DNA from: an uncultured Ectothiorhodospiraceae bacterium
GTDB lineage: Bacteria > Pseudomonadota > Gammaproteobacteria > XJ16 > Halofilaceae
NCBI GenBank assembly: GCA_913055615.1
Contig: CAJXKK010000009.1
Location: 24,205-88,204 of the forward strand
Direction: 5' to 3'
DNA: 64,000 nt
Shown here: piece after piece, positions 32,408 to 42,538 of the stretch
Position numbering within the stretch: the stretch's first letter is position 1
Layout: the number at the start of each line of letters is the position of its first letter
The notes under the pieces: model-generated
Databases searched by the model: none
Seen by the model: only the letters and a program-made list of their open reading frames with translations
Told to the model about the DNA's origin: nothing
Program-made: the position numbers and the translations under genes

Positions 32408-33021
32408 CCCTGGTCGGGCGCATCTGCAGGGCCGTGGAGCCCGTGTTCGAGGGCGCGCTCGCGCTCGACGAGGCGGCGCGCGGGCGCGTCGAACGCCTCG
32501 AGGGCAGGGGCCTGGAGATCCACGTTACCGGTCTGGAGTGGCGTATCCACCTGGTACCAACGGCCGGTCGGCTGCTCCTGACCGATGATCCCGAAACGCC
32601 ACCGGCCGCCACGATCGGCGGCCCGCCGGCCTCGCTCGCCGCCCTGGCCACAACCGGCGGCACACGCGTCCTGTTCGGCGGCCACCTCCATGTGAGCGGT
32701 GATGTCCAGGTCGCGAAGGCCTATAAGCGCCTGTTCGATACGCTTGATCCCGACTGGGAGGAGGCGCTGGCGCGCGTAACCGGCGATATCCCCGCGCACG
32801 AGACCGCGCGCCTGCTGCGCGCGGCCGGTTCCCGTGCGAGCCGGATCGGCGCCGACCGGCGCACGGATCTGCGCGCCTGGCTGGTCGACGAGATCGAGGC
32901 ATTACCGGCGCGTACCGAGGTCGACGACTGGATGAACGCTGTCGACCGCCTGCGCGCCGATGCCGATCGCCTCGCCGCCAGGGTGAAGCGCCTCGGGCGC
33001 GAGCGGAGCGAAGACCCATGA
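32404..33021 (+). CDS. ubiJ: Ubiquinone biosynthesis accessory factor UbiJ (SCP2-like)
   Basis: 205 residues. An SCP2 lipid-binding domain in the first half ([52 protein letters not shown]) is followed by a coiled C-terminus ([19 protein letters not shown]). UbiJ binds ubiquinone intermediates and scaffolds the Ubi complex together with UbiK. Order ubiE-(RDD)-ubiJ-ubiB matches the conserved gammaproteobacterial arrangement. ATGA overlaps couple it to both neighbours. Confidence 0.93.
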   Translation: MTLVGRICRAVEPVFEGALALDEAARGRVERLEGRGLEIHVTGLEWRIHLVPTAGRLLLTDDPETPPAATIGGPPASLAALATTGGTRVLFGGHLHVSGDVQVAKAYKRLFDTLDPDWEEALARVTGDIPAHETARLLRAAGSRASRIGADRRTDLRAWLVDEIEALPARTEVDDWMNAVDRLRADADRLAARVKRLGRERSEDP

Positions 33022-34688
33022 TCCGTATCACGCAGATGCTGCGGGTCATCCACATCCAATGGATCCTCCTGCGCCACGGCCTCGATGAGATCATCTGGGC
33101 CACTCACGTGTTCCGGCCCATCCGCTTCCTGTATTACCTGACGCCCGGCGCCTGGCTGCGTCTCGATACGCGCCGCCAGCCGCGCGGTGTCCGCATCCGC
33201 TCTGCGCTCGAGGACCTGGGGCCGATCTTCGTGAAGTTCGGGCAGATGCTGTCCACGCGGCGCGATCTGCTGCCCGACGACATCGCCGCCGAGTTGACCG
33301 GCCTGCAGGACCGCGTGCCCCCGTTCCCCTCGGTCGAGGCGCGCACGATCATCGAGGCCTCGCTGGGCCAGCCCGTGGGCGAACTGTTCAGCCGCTTCGA
33401 TGCCGACCCGATGGCCTCGGCGTCCATCGCCCAGGTCCATGGCGCGCGCCTGATAGACGGGCGCGAAGTCGTGGTGAAGGTCCTGCGCCCCGGGATCGAG
33501 CGGCGCATCCGCCGTGATGTCGGTCTGATGTACATCGTCGCGGGGCTCGCCGCCCGATTCTGGAGCGAGGGCCACCGGCTGCGCCCGCGCGAGGTGGTGG
33601 CGGAGTTCGAGAGGACCCTGATCGACGAGCTCGACCTGGTCCGCGAGGGCGCCAACGCGCAACAGCTGCGGCGCAATTTCGAGGGCTCGAAGATCCTCTA
33701 TATCCCCGAGATCTACTGGCCCTACACGCACACGGACGTACTGGTGCTCGAGCGCATCGGCGGCATCCCGATCAGCCACGTCGAGACGCTGAGCGCCAAG
33801 GGCGTCGATCTGCGCATACTGGCCGAGCGCGGTGTGGAGATCTTCTTCTCGCAGGTGTTCCGCGACAACTTCTTCCACGCCGACATGCACCCCGGCAACA
33901 TCTTCGTCGAGTGGGACGATCCGGGGAATCCGCGCTACATCGGGGTCGACTTCGGCATCGTCGGCACGCTCGCGCCGCAGGATCAGCGCTACCTGGCCGA
34001 GAACTTCCTCGCGTTCTTCCGTCGCGACTATCGCCGCGTCGCCGAACTCCACGTCGATTCCGGCTGGGTGCCCGCGCACACCCGCGTCGACGAATTCGAG
34101 GCCTCCATCCGCAGCGTCTGCGAGCCCATCTTCGAGCGCCCGCTCAAGGATATCTCCTTCGGCCAGCTGCTCATGCGGCTGTTCCAGACCGCGCGCCGCT
34201 TCGAGATGGAGGTGCAGCCGCAGCTCGTGCTGCTGCAGAAGACGCTGCTGAACATCGAGGGCCTGGGGCGCGATCTCTACCCCGACCTCGACCTGTGGAC
34301 CACGGCCAAGCCGTTCCTCGAACAGTGGATGAAGCGCCAGGTCGGCCCGAAGGCCACGCTGCGACAGTTCCGCAACCGCCTGCCCGAATGGGGCGAGCAG
34401 CTGCCGCAGTTGCCTGGCCTCGCGCACGACGTGCTCACCCGCGCGCGCAATGGCAAGCTCCAGGTCCACTGGCGCAGCGATCAACTGACGAATCTGCATC
34501 ACGAAATGCGCCGCCAGCACCGCGCGACCCGCCGGGGCATCGCCGGCGGCGCCCTCACCGTCGCCGCCGCCATCATCTACGGCGCCGCCCCGGTGGCGCC
34601 GGTCGCCCTGGCCGGCGTCGGGTTGCCGATCTGGATCCTCGGTGTCAGCGGGATCGGTCTGTTGGTCAGTGCCGTGGCTGTGCGGTAA
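33018..34688 (+). CDS. ubiB: Ubiquinone biosynthesis protein UbiB (ABC1/ADCK kinase-like)
   Basis: 556 residues. An atypical kinase-like ATPase required for ubiquinone synthesis. The family signature KxGQ is present in [19 protein letters not shown]. Further blocks: [14 protein letters not shown] (Ala-rich loop), [33 protein letters not shown] (catalytic-loop-like) and [12 protein letters not shown] (DFG). Two C-terminal membrane helices (about residues 505-556: [19 protein letters not shown] and [19 protein letters not shown]) anchor it. It is the last gene of the ubi series. Confidence 0.96.
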   Translation: MIRITQMLRVIHIQWILLRHGLDEIIWATHVFRPIRFLYYLTPGAWLRLDTRRQPRGVRIRSALEDLGPIFVKFGQMLSTRRDLLPDDIAAELTGLQDRVPPFPSVEARTIIEASLGQPVGELFSRFDADPMASASIAQVHGARLIDGREVVVKVLRPGIERRIRRDVGLMYIVAGLAARFWSEGHRLRPREVVAEFERTLIDELDLVREGANAQQLRRNFEGSKILYIPEIYWPYTHTDVLVLERIGGIPISHVETLSAKGVDLRILAERGVEIFFSQVFRDNFFHADMHPGNIFVEWDDPGNPRYIGVDFGIVGTLAPQDQRYLAENFLAFFRRDYRRVAELHVDSGWVPAHTRVDEFEASIRSVCEPIFERPLKDISFGQLLMRLFQTARRFEMEVQPQLVLLQKTLLNIEGLGRDLYPDLDLWTTAKPFLEQWMKRQVGPKATLRQFRNRLPEWGEQLPQLPGLAHDVLTRARNGKLQVHWRSDQLTNLHHEMRRQHRATRRGIAGGALTVAAAIIYGAAPVAPVALAGVGLPIWILGVSGIGLLVSAVAVR

Positions 34689-34940
34689 CGCCGTTTGTTT
34701 CTCACGCCGTGCCGTGGAGCGCGCGCGGAGAAAGGCAAAGAAGGAAAAGCGTCGTTCGACAGGACGTAGGCGCGTCTTCGAGCGGCGCGGCGGAGCGCCG
34801 CTCGAATGCGCGCAGCGCGCCGGGGCGGGTTGGCCCGTTGTCGATGATCTCCCCGCCGTACCCACGATGCGCGCGTTCGCCTTCGGCGAAAACGCGCCTA
34901 CTCACTGACTCCCTAACCTCCGCCCGGATACAATAGGCCG

Positions 34941-37130
34941 ATGGACGTCACCCCGATCATCGCCCCCCTCAACGAACGCCAGCGTGAGGCCGTTACGGCC
35001 CCGGCGGGCGAGCCTCTGCTCGTGCTCGCGGGCGCCGGTTCCGGCAAGACGCGGGTGCTGGTGCACCGCATCGCCTGGCTGCAGGGCGTGGAGGGGATGT
35101 CGTCGCACTCGATCCTCGCCGTGACCTTCACCAACAAGGCCGCGCGCGAGATGCGCGGGCGGGTTGAGTCGTTGGTCGGCGCGACCGCGGGGGCGATGTG
35201 GGTCGGTACATTCCACGGCCTGTCGCACCGGTTGCTGCGCGCGCACTGGCGCGAGGCGGGCCTGCCGCAGGGCTTCCAGATCCTTGATGCCGATGACCAG
35301 CTGCGCCTGATCCGGCGCGTGCTGCGTAATCTGGAACTCGACGACAGCAAATGGCCGCCCAAACAGGCGATGGGCTTCATCAACGGCAACAAGGACGAGG
35401 GCCGGCGCCCCGAGCATCTGGGGGATACGGTTGATCCCGTGCAGGAGCAACTGGTGCGGATCTACGCCGCCTACGAGCAGTCCCGGAAGACGGCGGGCGC
35501 GGTCGATTTCGCCGAGCTGCTGCTGCTGGCGCTGGAGACCCTGCGCGACAACCCGCAGCTGCTCGATCACTACCGCAGCCGCTTCCGCCACCTGCTGGTC
35601 GACGAGTTCCAGGACACGAACACCATCCAGTACGCCTGGCTGCGCCTGCTGGTCGGTGATCGCGGCTGCGTGACCGCCGTCGGCGACGACGACCAGTCCA
35701 TCTATGGCTGGCGCGGTGCGCGCGTGGAGAACATCCAGAAGTTCTCGAAGGATTATCCTGGTACGACCACTGTCCGCCTCGAACAGAACTACCGCTCGAC
35801 CGGCACCGTGCTGGCCGCCGCGAACGCGCTCATCGCCAACAACAGCGGCCGCCTCGGCAAGAATCTGTGGACGGCCGATGTCGAGGGCGAGGCGATCGCG
35901 TATTACACGGCCTACAACGAGACCGACGAGGCGCGCTTCGTTGCCGACCGGGTGGAGGCCTGGATCGATGAGGGCGGCGCCCGCGCCGAATGCGGCGTGC
36001 TCTATCGCTCCAATGCCCAGTCACGCGCGCTGGAGCAGGAGTTCATCAGCCGCGGTATGCCGTACCGGGTCTATGGTGGCCAGCGCTTCTTCGAGCGCGC
36101 CGAGATCAAGGACGCGCTGGCGTATCTGCGCCTGATCGCCAACCGTGACGACGACGTCTCTTTCGAGCGCGTGGTCAATCAGCCCACCCGCGGCGTCGGC
36201 GAGAAAACGCTGTCGAATTTGCGGGCCGCGGCGCGTGCCGCCGGCAGTTCGCTCTGGCGCGCCGCGCGCCAGGCGCTGGACGAACGCATGCTGTCGGGCC
36301 GGGCGGCGACTGCGGTCAGCGGGTTCCTGGGGCTGGTCGATAATATCGCCGAGAAGTGCGCCGAGCGCGATCTCGAGGCGATCGTCGAGCACACCGTGCA
36401 CGCCAGCGGCCTGATCGACCACTTCAGCCGTGACCGCAGCGAGAAGGGCCAGGCGCGGGTGGAGAATTTGGAAGAGCTGATCACCGCCGCGCGCACGTTC
36501 ACCCCGCCGCCGGATGAAGAAACCGCGGAACAGAGCCCGCTGGAGACCTTCCTCGCGCACGCGGCGCTGGAGGCGGGCGAGGGCCAGGGTGATGCGTGGG
36601 AGGATTGCGTGCAGATGATGACGCTGCACTCGGCCAAGGGGCTGGAGTTCCCGGTCGTGTTCCTGGTCGGCCTGGAGGAGGGGCTGTTCCCGCACCAGCG
36701 CTCGCTGGAGGAAAGCGGTCGCCTGGAAGAAGAACGTCGGCTCGCTTATGTCGGGATCACGCGCGCCCAGCAGCGGCTGTTCATCACCAGCGCCGAGCAG
36801 CGGCGCCTGTACGGTCGCGAGGTGTTCGGCGTCCCGTCACGCTTCGTCGGCGAATTGCCGGGTGAACTCGTGGACGAGGTACGCCCGCGCGCCCAGGGCC
36901 AGCCGATGGGGATGCCGCCCACCGCTGCGGCCGGCCGCTACGCCGCCGCGGACGAGGTGCCCGAGGGTGTGCCCAGCATGGGCCAGCGCGTGCGCCACCC
37001 GAAGTTCGGCGAGGGCACCGTCCTCGATTTCGAAGGCAACGGTGCTCATGCGCGTGTGCAGGTCAACTTCGCCGACGCCGGCAGCAAGTGGCTCGTCCTC
37101 GCCTACGCCCGCCTCGAAACCGTCCCGTAG
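34941..37130 (+). CDS. uvrD: DNA helicase II
   Basis: 729 residues, the usual UvrD length. A superfamily 1A 3'-5' helicase for nucleotide excision and mismatch repair. Motifs: Q-motif LNERQREAV, Walker A LAGAGSGKTRVLVHR, Ia TFTNKAAREMRGR, II LLVDEFQDTN, III GDDDQSIYGWRGA, IV EQNYRST, V MMTLHSAKGLEFPVVF and VI EERRLAYVGITRAQ. The C-terminal Tudor-like region (GQRVRHPKFGEGTVLDFEG) binds RNA polymerase in E. coli. Monocistronic; a REP doublet follows. Confidence 0.97.
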   Translation: MDVTPIIAPLNERQREAVTAPAGEPLLVLAGAGSGKTRVLVHRIAWLQGVEGMSSHSILAVTFTNKAAREMRGRVESLVGATAGAMWVGTFHGLSHRLLRAHWREAGLPQGFQILDADDQLRLIRRVLRNLELDDSKWPPKQAMGFINGNKDEGRRPEHLGDTVDPVQEQLVRIYAAYEQSRKTAGAVDFAELLLLALETLRDNPQLLDHYRSRFRHLLVDEFQDTNTIQYAWLRLLVGDRGCVTAVGDDDQSIYGWRGARVENIQKFSKDYPGTTTVRLEQNYRSTGTVLAAANALIANNSGRLGKNLWTADVEGEAIAYYTAYNETDEARFVADRVEAWIDEGGARAECGVLYRSNAQSRALEQEFISRGMPYRVYGGQRFFERAEIKDALAYLRLIANRDDDVSFERVVNQPTRGVGEKTLSNLRAAARAAGSSLWRAARQALDERMLSGRAATAVSGFLGLVDNIAEKCAERDLEAIVEHTVHASGLIDHFSRDRSEKGQARVENLEELITAARTFTPPPDEETAEQSPLETFLAHAALEAGEGQGDAWEDCVQMMTLHSAKGLEFPVVFLVGLEEGLFPHQRSLEESGRLEEERRLAYVGITRAQQRLFITSAEQRRLYGREVFGVPSRFVGELPGELVDEVRPRAQGQPMGMPPTAAAGRYAAADEVPEGVPSMGQRVRHPKFGEGTVLDFEGNGAHARVQVNFADAGSKWLVLAYARLETVP

Positions 37131-37162
37131 CCGCGTAACCGGCCGCGGGCCCCGGCGTGTAG

Positions 37163-37233
37163 GCCGGCCTTGCCCGGCGCCGGCGACCGCGTATCGCTCA
37201 GGCACAGCGGCTGGTGCGCCGGGCAATGCCGGC
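37163..37233. repeat. GCCGGC-type inverted repeat (family D)
   Basis: GCCGGCCTTGCCCGGCGC (37163-37180) is complementary to 37216-37233 with one mismatch, across 35 bases. It is related to the element at 7227-7290. Confidence 0.7.
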
Positions 37234-37308
37234 AACCCCGTCTCCGGGACGGGGCGCCTCGACAATGGATGCCGGGTTTGGGAATTCCGATCCGTAATCG
37301 CGGTTTCC

Positions 37309-37386
37309 ATCGCGAGCAAGCTCGCTCCTACAAAGCCCCGTCTGACTCGTCCGCGGCGCATCTGTAGGAGCGAGCTTGCTCGCGAT
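37309..37386. repeat. REP doublet (REPIN-like), class A, copy 2
   Basis: Perfect 24-base arms at 37309-37332 and 37363-37386 with exactly 30 bases between them, identical to the arms at 24752-24829 and 50675-50752. It lies between the convergent uvrD and outer-membrane protein genes. Confidence 0.9.
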
Positions 37387-37488
37387 CGTTCCCCGACGGC
37401 GTTGCGGAGCGCATCACGCCAGAGCGCAGTCCGCCGCCACGCCCTGATCACGGCCTTGGGGCGTGCTGCGCGCATCCGGTCTCGGGAA

Positions 37489-37986
37489 TCAGAACCGCAC
37501 GCCAACCGTCACCCAGGTCACGTCATCGATCGCGCCCTCTTCCGGGTAATGCGTCGCCATCAGCTCGAACTGCGTCAGCGCGATGCTGGCGCCGAGACCG
37601 ACGCCGATGCTCTGCTGCGTCTCGGTGGAGCTGCCGCCGCCGTCGATATCGAGGCGGTTGCGGGCGATGCCGTAGCGGCCGATGAAGTACAGCGGACCGG
37701 CGGTGCGGGCACTCAGGCCGGCGCCCACCGAATCGAACCCGTAGTCGCGGCCATTCGCGGTCTCACCGCTGCTGATGTCGGTGGCGCCTTCGACCTCGGC
37801 GTCGAACTCGATGAGGCCGACATCGAGTATCTCGATGCCGTAGCGCAGGTTCGCGGTGGTCGCGGTGTCGAATCCTTTGGTATCCGGCTCGACCCGCCCG
37901 GCGGATAGCGTGAAGGATCCGGCCTGGACCGGTGCGGTGGCGGCGAGGGTGGCGGCCGCCGCGGCCATCAGCAGGACTTTTTTCAT
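37489..37986 (-). CDS. Small outer-membrane beta-barrel-like protein
   Basis: 165 residues. A clear signal peptide (MKKVLLMAAAAATLAATA, cleavage after VQA) is followed by alternating-residue strands (FTLSAGRVE, TTANLRYGIEILDV, GAGLSARTAGPLYFIGRYG, IGVGLGASIALTQFELMATH) and a terminal aromatic VTVGVRF, the classic C-terminal signal of outer-membrane barrels. Length fits an eight-stranded barrel. No close family can be named. It is preceded by its own spacer and is convergent with uvrD. Confidence 0.8.
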   Translation of the reverse strand: MKKVLLMAAAAATLAATAPVQAGSFTLSAGRVEPDTKGFDTATTANLRYGIEILDVGLIEFDAEVEGATDISSGETANGRDYGFDSVGAGLSARTAGPLYFIGRYGIARNRLDIDGGGSSTETQQSIGVGLGASIALTQFELMATHYPEEGAIDDVTWVTVGVRF

Positions 37987-38112
37987 CGGGGATACCTCTA
38001 CAGGCGTGGAATGTCGTGGCGTTCGTAACCGGGCATCGTACGAACGCCCGGGTCACTGAATGTAGTTGGCTGGCGGCCGATTGGAACCCGCGGGGTGCGG
38101 GCCCCGCGACGA

Positions 38113-39066
38113 TCATGCTTCCACCAGCCGCCAGAGTTCAGGTGCCGTCGCGCGCCGGGCGAGCAGGACACCGCGGTATTCATCCGGATCCTTCACGTGC
38201 GGGACCTCCGCCGGTCGCGGGAAGTGCAGGTCGAGCAGGCGCGAAAGCCAGAAGCGGAGCGCACCGGCGCGCAGCATCATCGGCCACGCCTCGCCCTCGG
38301 CCTGCACCAACGGTCGGCGCGCGTTGTACGCGTCGAGCAGCGCCCGGGTACGGCCCCCGTCGAGATGGAGCTCGTCGTCCGAGCACCAGTCGTTCACGGC
38401 GATCGCGACGTCGTACAGCAGGCAATCATCGCACGCGTAATAGAAATCGATCATGCCGGCGAGGCGGTCGCCGTCAAACAGCGCGTTGTCGCGGAACAGG
38501 TCGGCATGGATGGTGCCGCGCGGCAGTGCGATGCCGCGGAACGAGCGCTGGTAGGCCAGCTCGTCCAGCAGGATGTCGTGGTCTTCCCGGTCCAGCAGGT
38601 GCGCGATCTCGCGGCCCGTGCGGAACCACCAGGCCGGACCGCGCCCGTTCGGATGCCGTTCGCCGAAGGACTCACCGGCCACGTGCATCCGCCCCAGCGC
38701 ATCCCCGACCGCGGCGCAGTGCGTGGTGCCCGGTGCCTCCAGCGTCCGCCCCGGCAGGCGCTCGATCAGCGCGGCTGGCTTGCCGTGCAGCGTCTGCAGA
38801 TAGCTGCCGTCGGCGGCGGCGATCGGATGCGCGCAGGGTACGTCGTGCTCGGCGAGGTGGGCGGTGAGGTTCAGGTAGTAGGGCACCTCTTCCGCCGGGT
38901 GCTTCTCGAAGATCGTCAGGACGAACTCGTCGCGATCGGTGGCGACGAAAAAGTTCGAGTTCTCGACGCCGTCGCGGATGCCCGTGCACGAGGCGTAACG
39001 GCCGACCTCGTAGCGCGCGAGGAAGTCCCGGAGATCGTCTTCGGTAAGCGATGTGTAGACGGCCAT
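38113..39066 (-). CDS. thrB: Homoserine kinase, ThrB2 (choline-kinase-like) type
   Basis: 317 residues from ATG 39066; the frame continues upstream without family match. Although called ThrB, this type belongs to the APH/choline kinase fold, not GHMP. Visible: MAVYTSLTEDDLRDFLARYE, GIRDGVENSNFFV, VLTIFEK, the catalytic loop GTIHADLFRDNALF (His-x-Asp-x4-Asn) and MIDFYYACDDCLLYDVAIAV (Asp of the DFG-like site). It phosphorylates homoserine in threonine synthesis. It is divergent from polA, a common neighbour. Confidence 0.93.
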   Translation of the reverse strand: MAVYTSLTEDDLRDFLARYEVGRYASCTGIRDGVENSNFFVATDRDEFVLTIFEKHPAEEVPYYLNLTAHLAEHDVPCAHPIAAADGSYLQTLHGKPAALIERLPGRTLEAPGTTHCAAVGDALGRMHVAGESFGERHPNGRGPAWWFRTGREIAHLLDREDHDILLDELAYQRSFRGIALPRGTIHADLFRDNALFDGDRLAGMIDFYYACDDCLLYDVAIAVNDWCSDDELHLDGGRTRALLDAYNARRPLVQAEGEAWPMMLRAGALRFWLSRLLDLHFPRPAEVPHVKDPDEYRGVLLARRATAPELWRLVEA

Positions 39067-39166
39067 CGAGCGTGCGCGCCGAACGGCGGTTGCGGGAGAA
39101 GCGGCGGAGTGTACCATCGAAGCCCCGCGCGGGCATGGCCCGTAACCGATCCCACCGGAGCGCCGC

Positions 39167-41884
39167 ATGGCCGACAAGCCGCCGCTGATCCTCGTCGATG
39201 GTTCGTCCTATCTGTATCGGGCGTATCACGCGCTGCCGCCCCTGACCAACAGCGCTGGCGAGCCGACCGGCGCGACCTATGGCGTGGTCAATATGCTCAA
39301 GCGCCTGCTCGCCGATTACGGGCCCGAGCGCATGGCGGTCGTGTTCGACGCGAAGGGGCCGACCTTCCGCAGCGAGATCTACGCCGACTACAAGGCGCAC
39401 CGCCCGCCGATGCCGGACGAGCTGGCGAGCCAGATCGACCCGCTGAAAGAGACCGTGCAGGCGCTGGGGCTGCCGCTGCTGTCGGTCGAGGGCGTGGAGG
39501 CCGACGACGTGATCGGCACGCTGGCCAGCCGCGAGCGCGACGACGGCGGTGACGTGCTGATCTCCACCGGCGACAAGGATCTGGCACAGCTGGTCGATGA
39601 CCGGGTCACGCTGGTAAATACGATGAACCAGGAGACGCTCGACACGGCGAGCGTCGAGAAGAAATTCGGCATCCCGCCGGACCGGATCGTCGATTACCTG
39701 GCGCTGGTGGGCGACACCTCCGACAACATCCCCGGCGTGCCCAAGTGCGGCCCGAAAACGGCGGTCAAATGGCTGTCGCAGTACGGCTCGCTCAACGGCG
39801 TGATCGAGCACGCCGACGAGATCGGCGGCAAGATCGGCGAGAACCTGCGCGCCGCGCTCGACGACGTCCACCGCGCGCGCGATCTGGTCACCATCCGCTG
39901 CGATCTCGATCTGGATATGGGCCCGGACGATCTCACGCGCCGGGAGCCGGATACCGAAGCGCTGCGCGAACTCTACGGCCGTATGGAATTCCGCTCCTGG
40001 CTGGAACAGCTCGGCTCCGGAACCGGCGGCGGGGAAACCGCGGAGACGGCTGAAGACACCGGCACCGCCGACGAGCCGGTCTACGAGACCGTGCTCGACG
40101 AGGCGATGCTCGACGCATGGATCGCACGCCTTGAAGCGGCCGAACTGTTCGCGTTCGATACCGAGACGACCAGCCTCGAGGCCATGAACGCCGAACTCGT
40201 CGGCCTCTCCTTCGCCGTCGAGGCCGGCCATGCGGCCTACGTGCCGGTCGCGCACACTTATACCGGGGCCCCTGAACAGATGGTTCGCGAGCATGTCCTC
40301 GAACGCCTGCGCCCGCTGCTGGAGGACGAACAGCAGGCCAAGGTCGGCCAGAACCTGAAGTACGACATGAATGTGCTGGCGAACCACGGCGTGATCCTGC
40401 GCGGCATCCGCCACGACACCATGCTCGAGTCCTACGACTTTGACGCGACCGCCACGCGCCACGATATGGACTCGCTGGCGAAGAAGTACCTCGGCATGGA
40501 GACGACGCCGTTCAAGGCGATAGCCGGCAGCGGCAAGAAGCAGCTCACCTTCGACCAGGTCGGACTGGACGAAGCGACACCGTACGCCGCCGAGGACGCC
40601 GACATCACGCTGCGCCTGCACGAAACGCTGTGGCCGCGGCTGTCGCCGCTGGAAGGGCCGCGGCGCGTCTACGAGACCATCGACATGCCGCTGGTGCCGG
40701 TGCTCGCGCGCATGGAACGCACGGGCGTGGCCATCGACACGCACGTGCTCGACGAGCAGAGCCGCGCGCTGGCCGAGCAGCTGCGCGATCTCGAGACCCG
40801 GGCGCACGAGGCCGCCGGCGGCGCCTTCAACCTCAACTCCCCAAAACAGCTGCAGGAGATCCTGTTCGAGCGCCTGCAGATCCCGCCGGCCCGCAAGACC
40901 CCGGGCGGTCAGCCCTCCACGGCTGAGGACGTGCTCGAGACGCTCGCCACCGACGGCCACGAGCTCCCGCGGCTGATCCTCGATTACCGCGGGCTGGCCA
41001 AGCTCAAATCCACATACACCGATGCGCTGCCGGCGCGCGTGAACACCCGCACCGGGCGGGTCCACACCTCCTACCACCAGGCCGTCGCGTCGACCGGGCG
41101 GCTGTCCTCGACCGAGCCGAACCTGCAGAACATCCCCATCCGTACCGAGCAGGGCCGGCGCATCCGCGAGGCCTTTACCGCCCCCGAGGGCTATCGCCTG
41201 CTGGCGGCGGACTACTCGCAGATCGAGCTGCGGATCATGGCCCACCTGTCCGGCGACGCCGGCCTGCTCGCTGCCTTCGCTGCCGGGCGCGACGTCCACC
41301 GTGCCACCGCGGCCGAGGTCTTCGGCCACACCCCCGAGCACGTCACGGATGACCAGCGCCGCGCCGCCAAGGCCATCAACTTCGGCCTCATCTACGGTAT
41401 GTCCGCCTGGGGCCTGGCGCGCCAGCTCGGGATCGCGCGCGGTGACGCCCAGGCGTACGTCGATCGCTATTTCGAGCGCTATCCCGGCGTGCGCGCCTAT
41501 ATGGACGCCACCCGCGAGCGCGCCCGCGAACAGGGTTACGTGGAGACCGTCTTCGGCCGCCGCCTGTACGTCCCCGAGATCAACGCCCGCAACGGCCAGC
41601 GCCGCCAGTACGCCGAACGCACCGCCATCAACGCCCCGATGCAGGGCTCGGCCGCTGACATCATCAAGCGCGCCATGATCGACGTCGACGCCTGGCTGCA
41701 GTCGAGCGGCGCCGACGCCCGCCTGACCATGCAGGTACACGACGAACTGATCCTCGAGGTACCGGAGGCCGAGACCGACGCATACGCCACGGCCATCGCG
41801 GAGCGCATGGGCGTCGCCGCCGAGCTCGCCGTGCCCCTGCTCGTGGAGACCGGCATCGGGCGCAACTGGGCCGAGGCGCACTGA
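39167..41884 (+). CDS. polA: DNA polymerase I
   Basis: 905 residues with all three domains. The 5'-3' flap exonuclease (residues 1-290) shows LILVDGSSYLYRAYHAL and SVEGVEADDVIGTLA. The 3'-5' exonuclease keeps its first catalytic acids in LFAFDTETTSLEAM (DxE), so proofreading should be active. The polymerase has motif A ADYSQIELRIMAHLS, motif B RRAAKAINFGLIYGMSAWGL and motif C MQVHDELILEVP. Roles are Okazaki-fragment processing and repair. Monocistronic, divergent from thrB. Confidence 0.98.
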   Translation: MADKPPLILVDGSSYLYRAYHALPPLTNSAGEPTGATYGVVNMLKRLLADYGPERMAVVFDAKGPTFRSEIYADYKAHRPPMPDELASQIDPLKETVQALGLPLLSVEGVEADDVIGTLASRERDDGGDVLISTGDKDLAQLVDDRVTLVNTMNQETLDTASVEKKFGIPPDRIVDYLALVGDTSDNIPGVPKCGPKTAVKWLSQYGSLNGVIEHADEIGGKIGENLRAALDDVHRARDLVTIRCDLDLDMGPDDLTRREPDTEALRELYGRMEFRSWLEQLGSGTGGGETAETAEDTGTADEPVYETVLDEAMLDAWIARLEAAELFAFDTETTSLEAMNAELVGLSFAVEAGHAAYVPVAHTYTGAPEQMVREHVLERLRPLLEDEQQAKVGQNLKYDMNVLANHGVILRGIRHDTMLESYDFDATATRHDMDSLAKKYLGMETTPFKAIAGSGKKQLTFDQVGLDEATPYAAEDADITLRLHETLWPRLSPLEGPRRVYETIDMPLVPVLARMERTGVAIDTHVLDEQSRALAEQLRDLETRAHEAAGGAFNLNSPKQLQEILFERLQIPPARKTPGGQPSTAEDVLETLATDGHELPRLILDYRGLAKLKSTYTDALPARVNTRTGRVHTSYHQAVASTGRLSSTEPNLQNIPIRTEQGRRIREAFTAPEGYRLLAADYSQIELRIMAHLSGDAGLLAAFAAGRDVHRATAAEVFGHTPEHVTDDQRRAAKAINFGLIYGMSAWGLARQLGIARGDAQAYVDRYFERYPGVRAYMDATRERAREQGYVETVFGRRLYVPEINARNGQRRQYAERTAINAPMQGSAADIIKRAMIDVDAWLQSSGADARLTMQVHDELILEVPEAETDAYATAIAERMGVAAELAVPLLVETGIGRNWAEAH

Positions 41885-42003
41885 GCCGACACGCCAGTTG
41901 CCGTTTCCGGTCCCCGCCGGATTACACACCGTTCATCGTGCAATCCCCTCCGCTCGGAGAGCTTGCGCTTTTCCCCCTGCGTGAGCGTGATAGATACGGT
42001 CCC

Positions 42004-42525
42004 ATGAAACGGAATCGCGGCTTCACACTCGTTGAACTGATGATCACGCTCATCGTGATGGGCGTCGTGATCTTTATCGCTGTGCCGAACTTCGCGGATC
42101 TGATCCGCAGTAACCGCATGACGACGAGCAGTAACGAACTCGTGATCGCCATGCAGATCGCGCGCAGTGAAGCGGTCAAGCGTGGCGAGAACGTAGAGGT
42201 CTGCGCCCGCGCGAGTGATGGATCGCAGTCGTGCAGCGGTGACGCCGATACCTGGCCGGATGGCTGGCTGGTCTGGCATGACGCCGACGACGACAGCACG
42301 CTTGATAGCGGCGAGGTCATCCGAGCGTGGTCGCCGCTTGCGGAGGACCTCGACATCAACGTCGGTAGTGCCGCTATTGCGTTCGACAACCAAGGCTTCT
42401 CGATGGGCTCCGGCACCGTGAGTTACGTGCTGCAGCCCGATGGCTGCCCCTCCGGCGAGGAACGCGTGACGGTCTCCGTCGGATCGACGGGCCGCCCCGA
42501 CAGCACGCGCTCGACCTGTCCATGA
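42004..42525 (+). CDS. fimT: FimT/GspH-type minor pseudopilin
   Basis: 173 residues from ATG 42004, placed immediately before a type III signal: a short basic leader MKRNRG, cleavage by PilD before FTLVELMITLIVMGVVIF (Glu5 present). The GspH/FimT domain follows: IAVPNFADLIRSNRMTTSSN, LVIAMQIARSEAVKRGENV, W..GWLVWHD, and a C-terminal GRP-x-like GSTGRPDSTRSTCP. FimT-type minor pilins help prime type IV pili and can bind DNA during uptake. First of a six-gene cluster; no strong ribosome-binding site. Confidence 0.92.
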   Translation: MKRNRGFTLVELMITLIVMGVVIFIAVPNFADLIRSNRMTTSSNELVIAMQIARSEAVKRGENVEVCARASDGSQSCSGDADTWPDGWLVWHDADDDSTLDSGEVIRAWSPLAEDLDINVGSAAIAFDNQGFSMGSGTVSYVLQPDGCPSGEERVTVSVGSTGRPDSTRSTCP

Positions 42526-42538
42526 GGCCCGCTGACTG

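Larger units (their letters stand above)
37131..37488. other. Repeat-filled gap between uvrD and the outer-membrane protein gene
   Basis: 358 bases with no gene. It contains a family D inverted repeat (18-base arms at 37163-37180 and 37216-37233, one mismatch, 35-base spacer) and the class A REP doublet (37309-37386). The flanking genes are convergent. Confidence 0.8.

Noticed and set aside
32721..34865. 714-codon open frame opposite ubiB
   Set aside because: Antisense to an intact ubiB; no recognisable domain.
38672..41929. 1085-codon open frame on the minus strand opposite polA
   Set aside because: Antisense to a complete DNA polymerase I with all motifs. The translated sequence is compositionally biased, and no ribosome-binding site was found.
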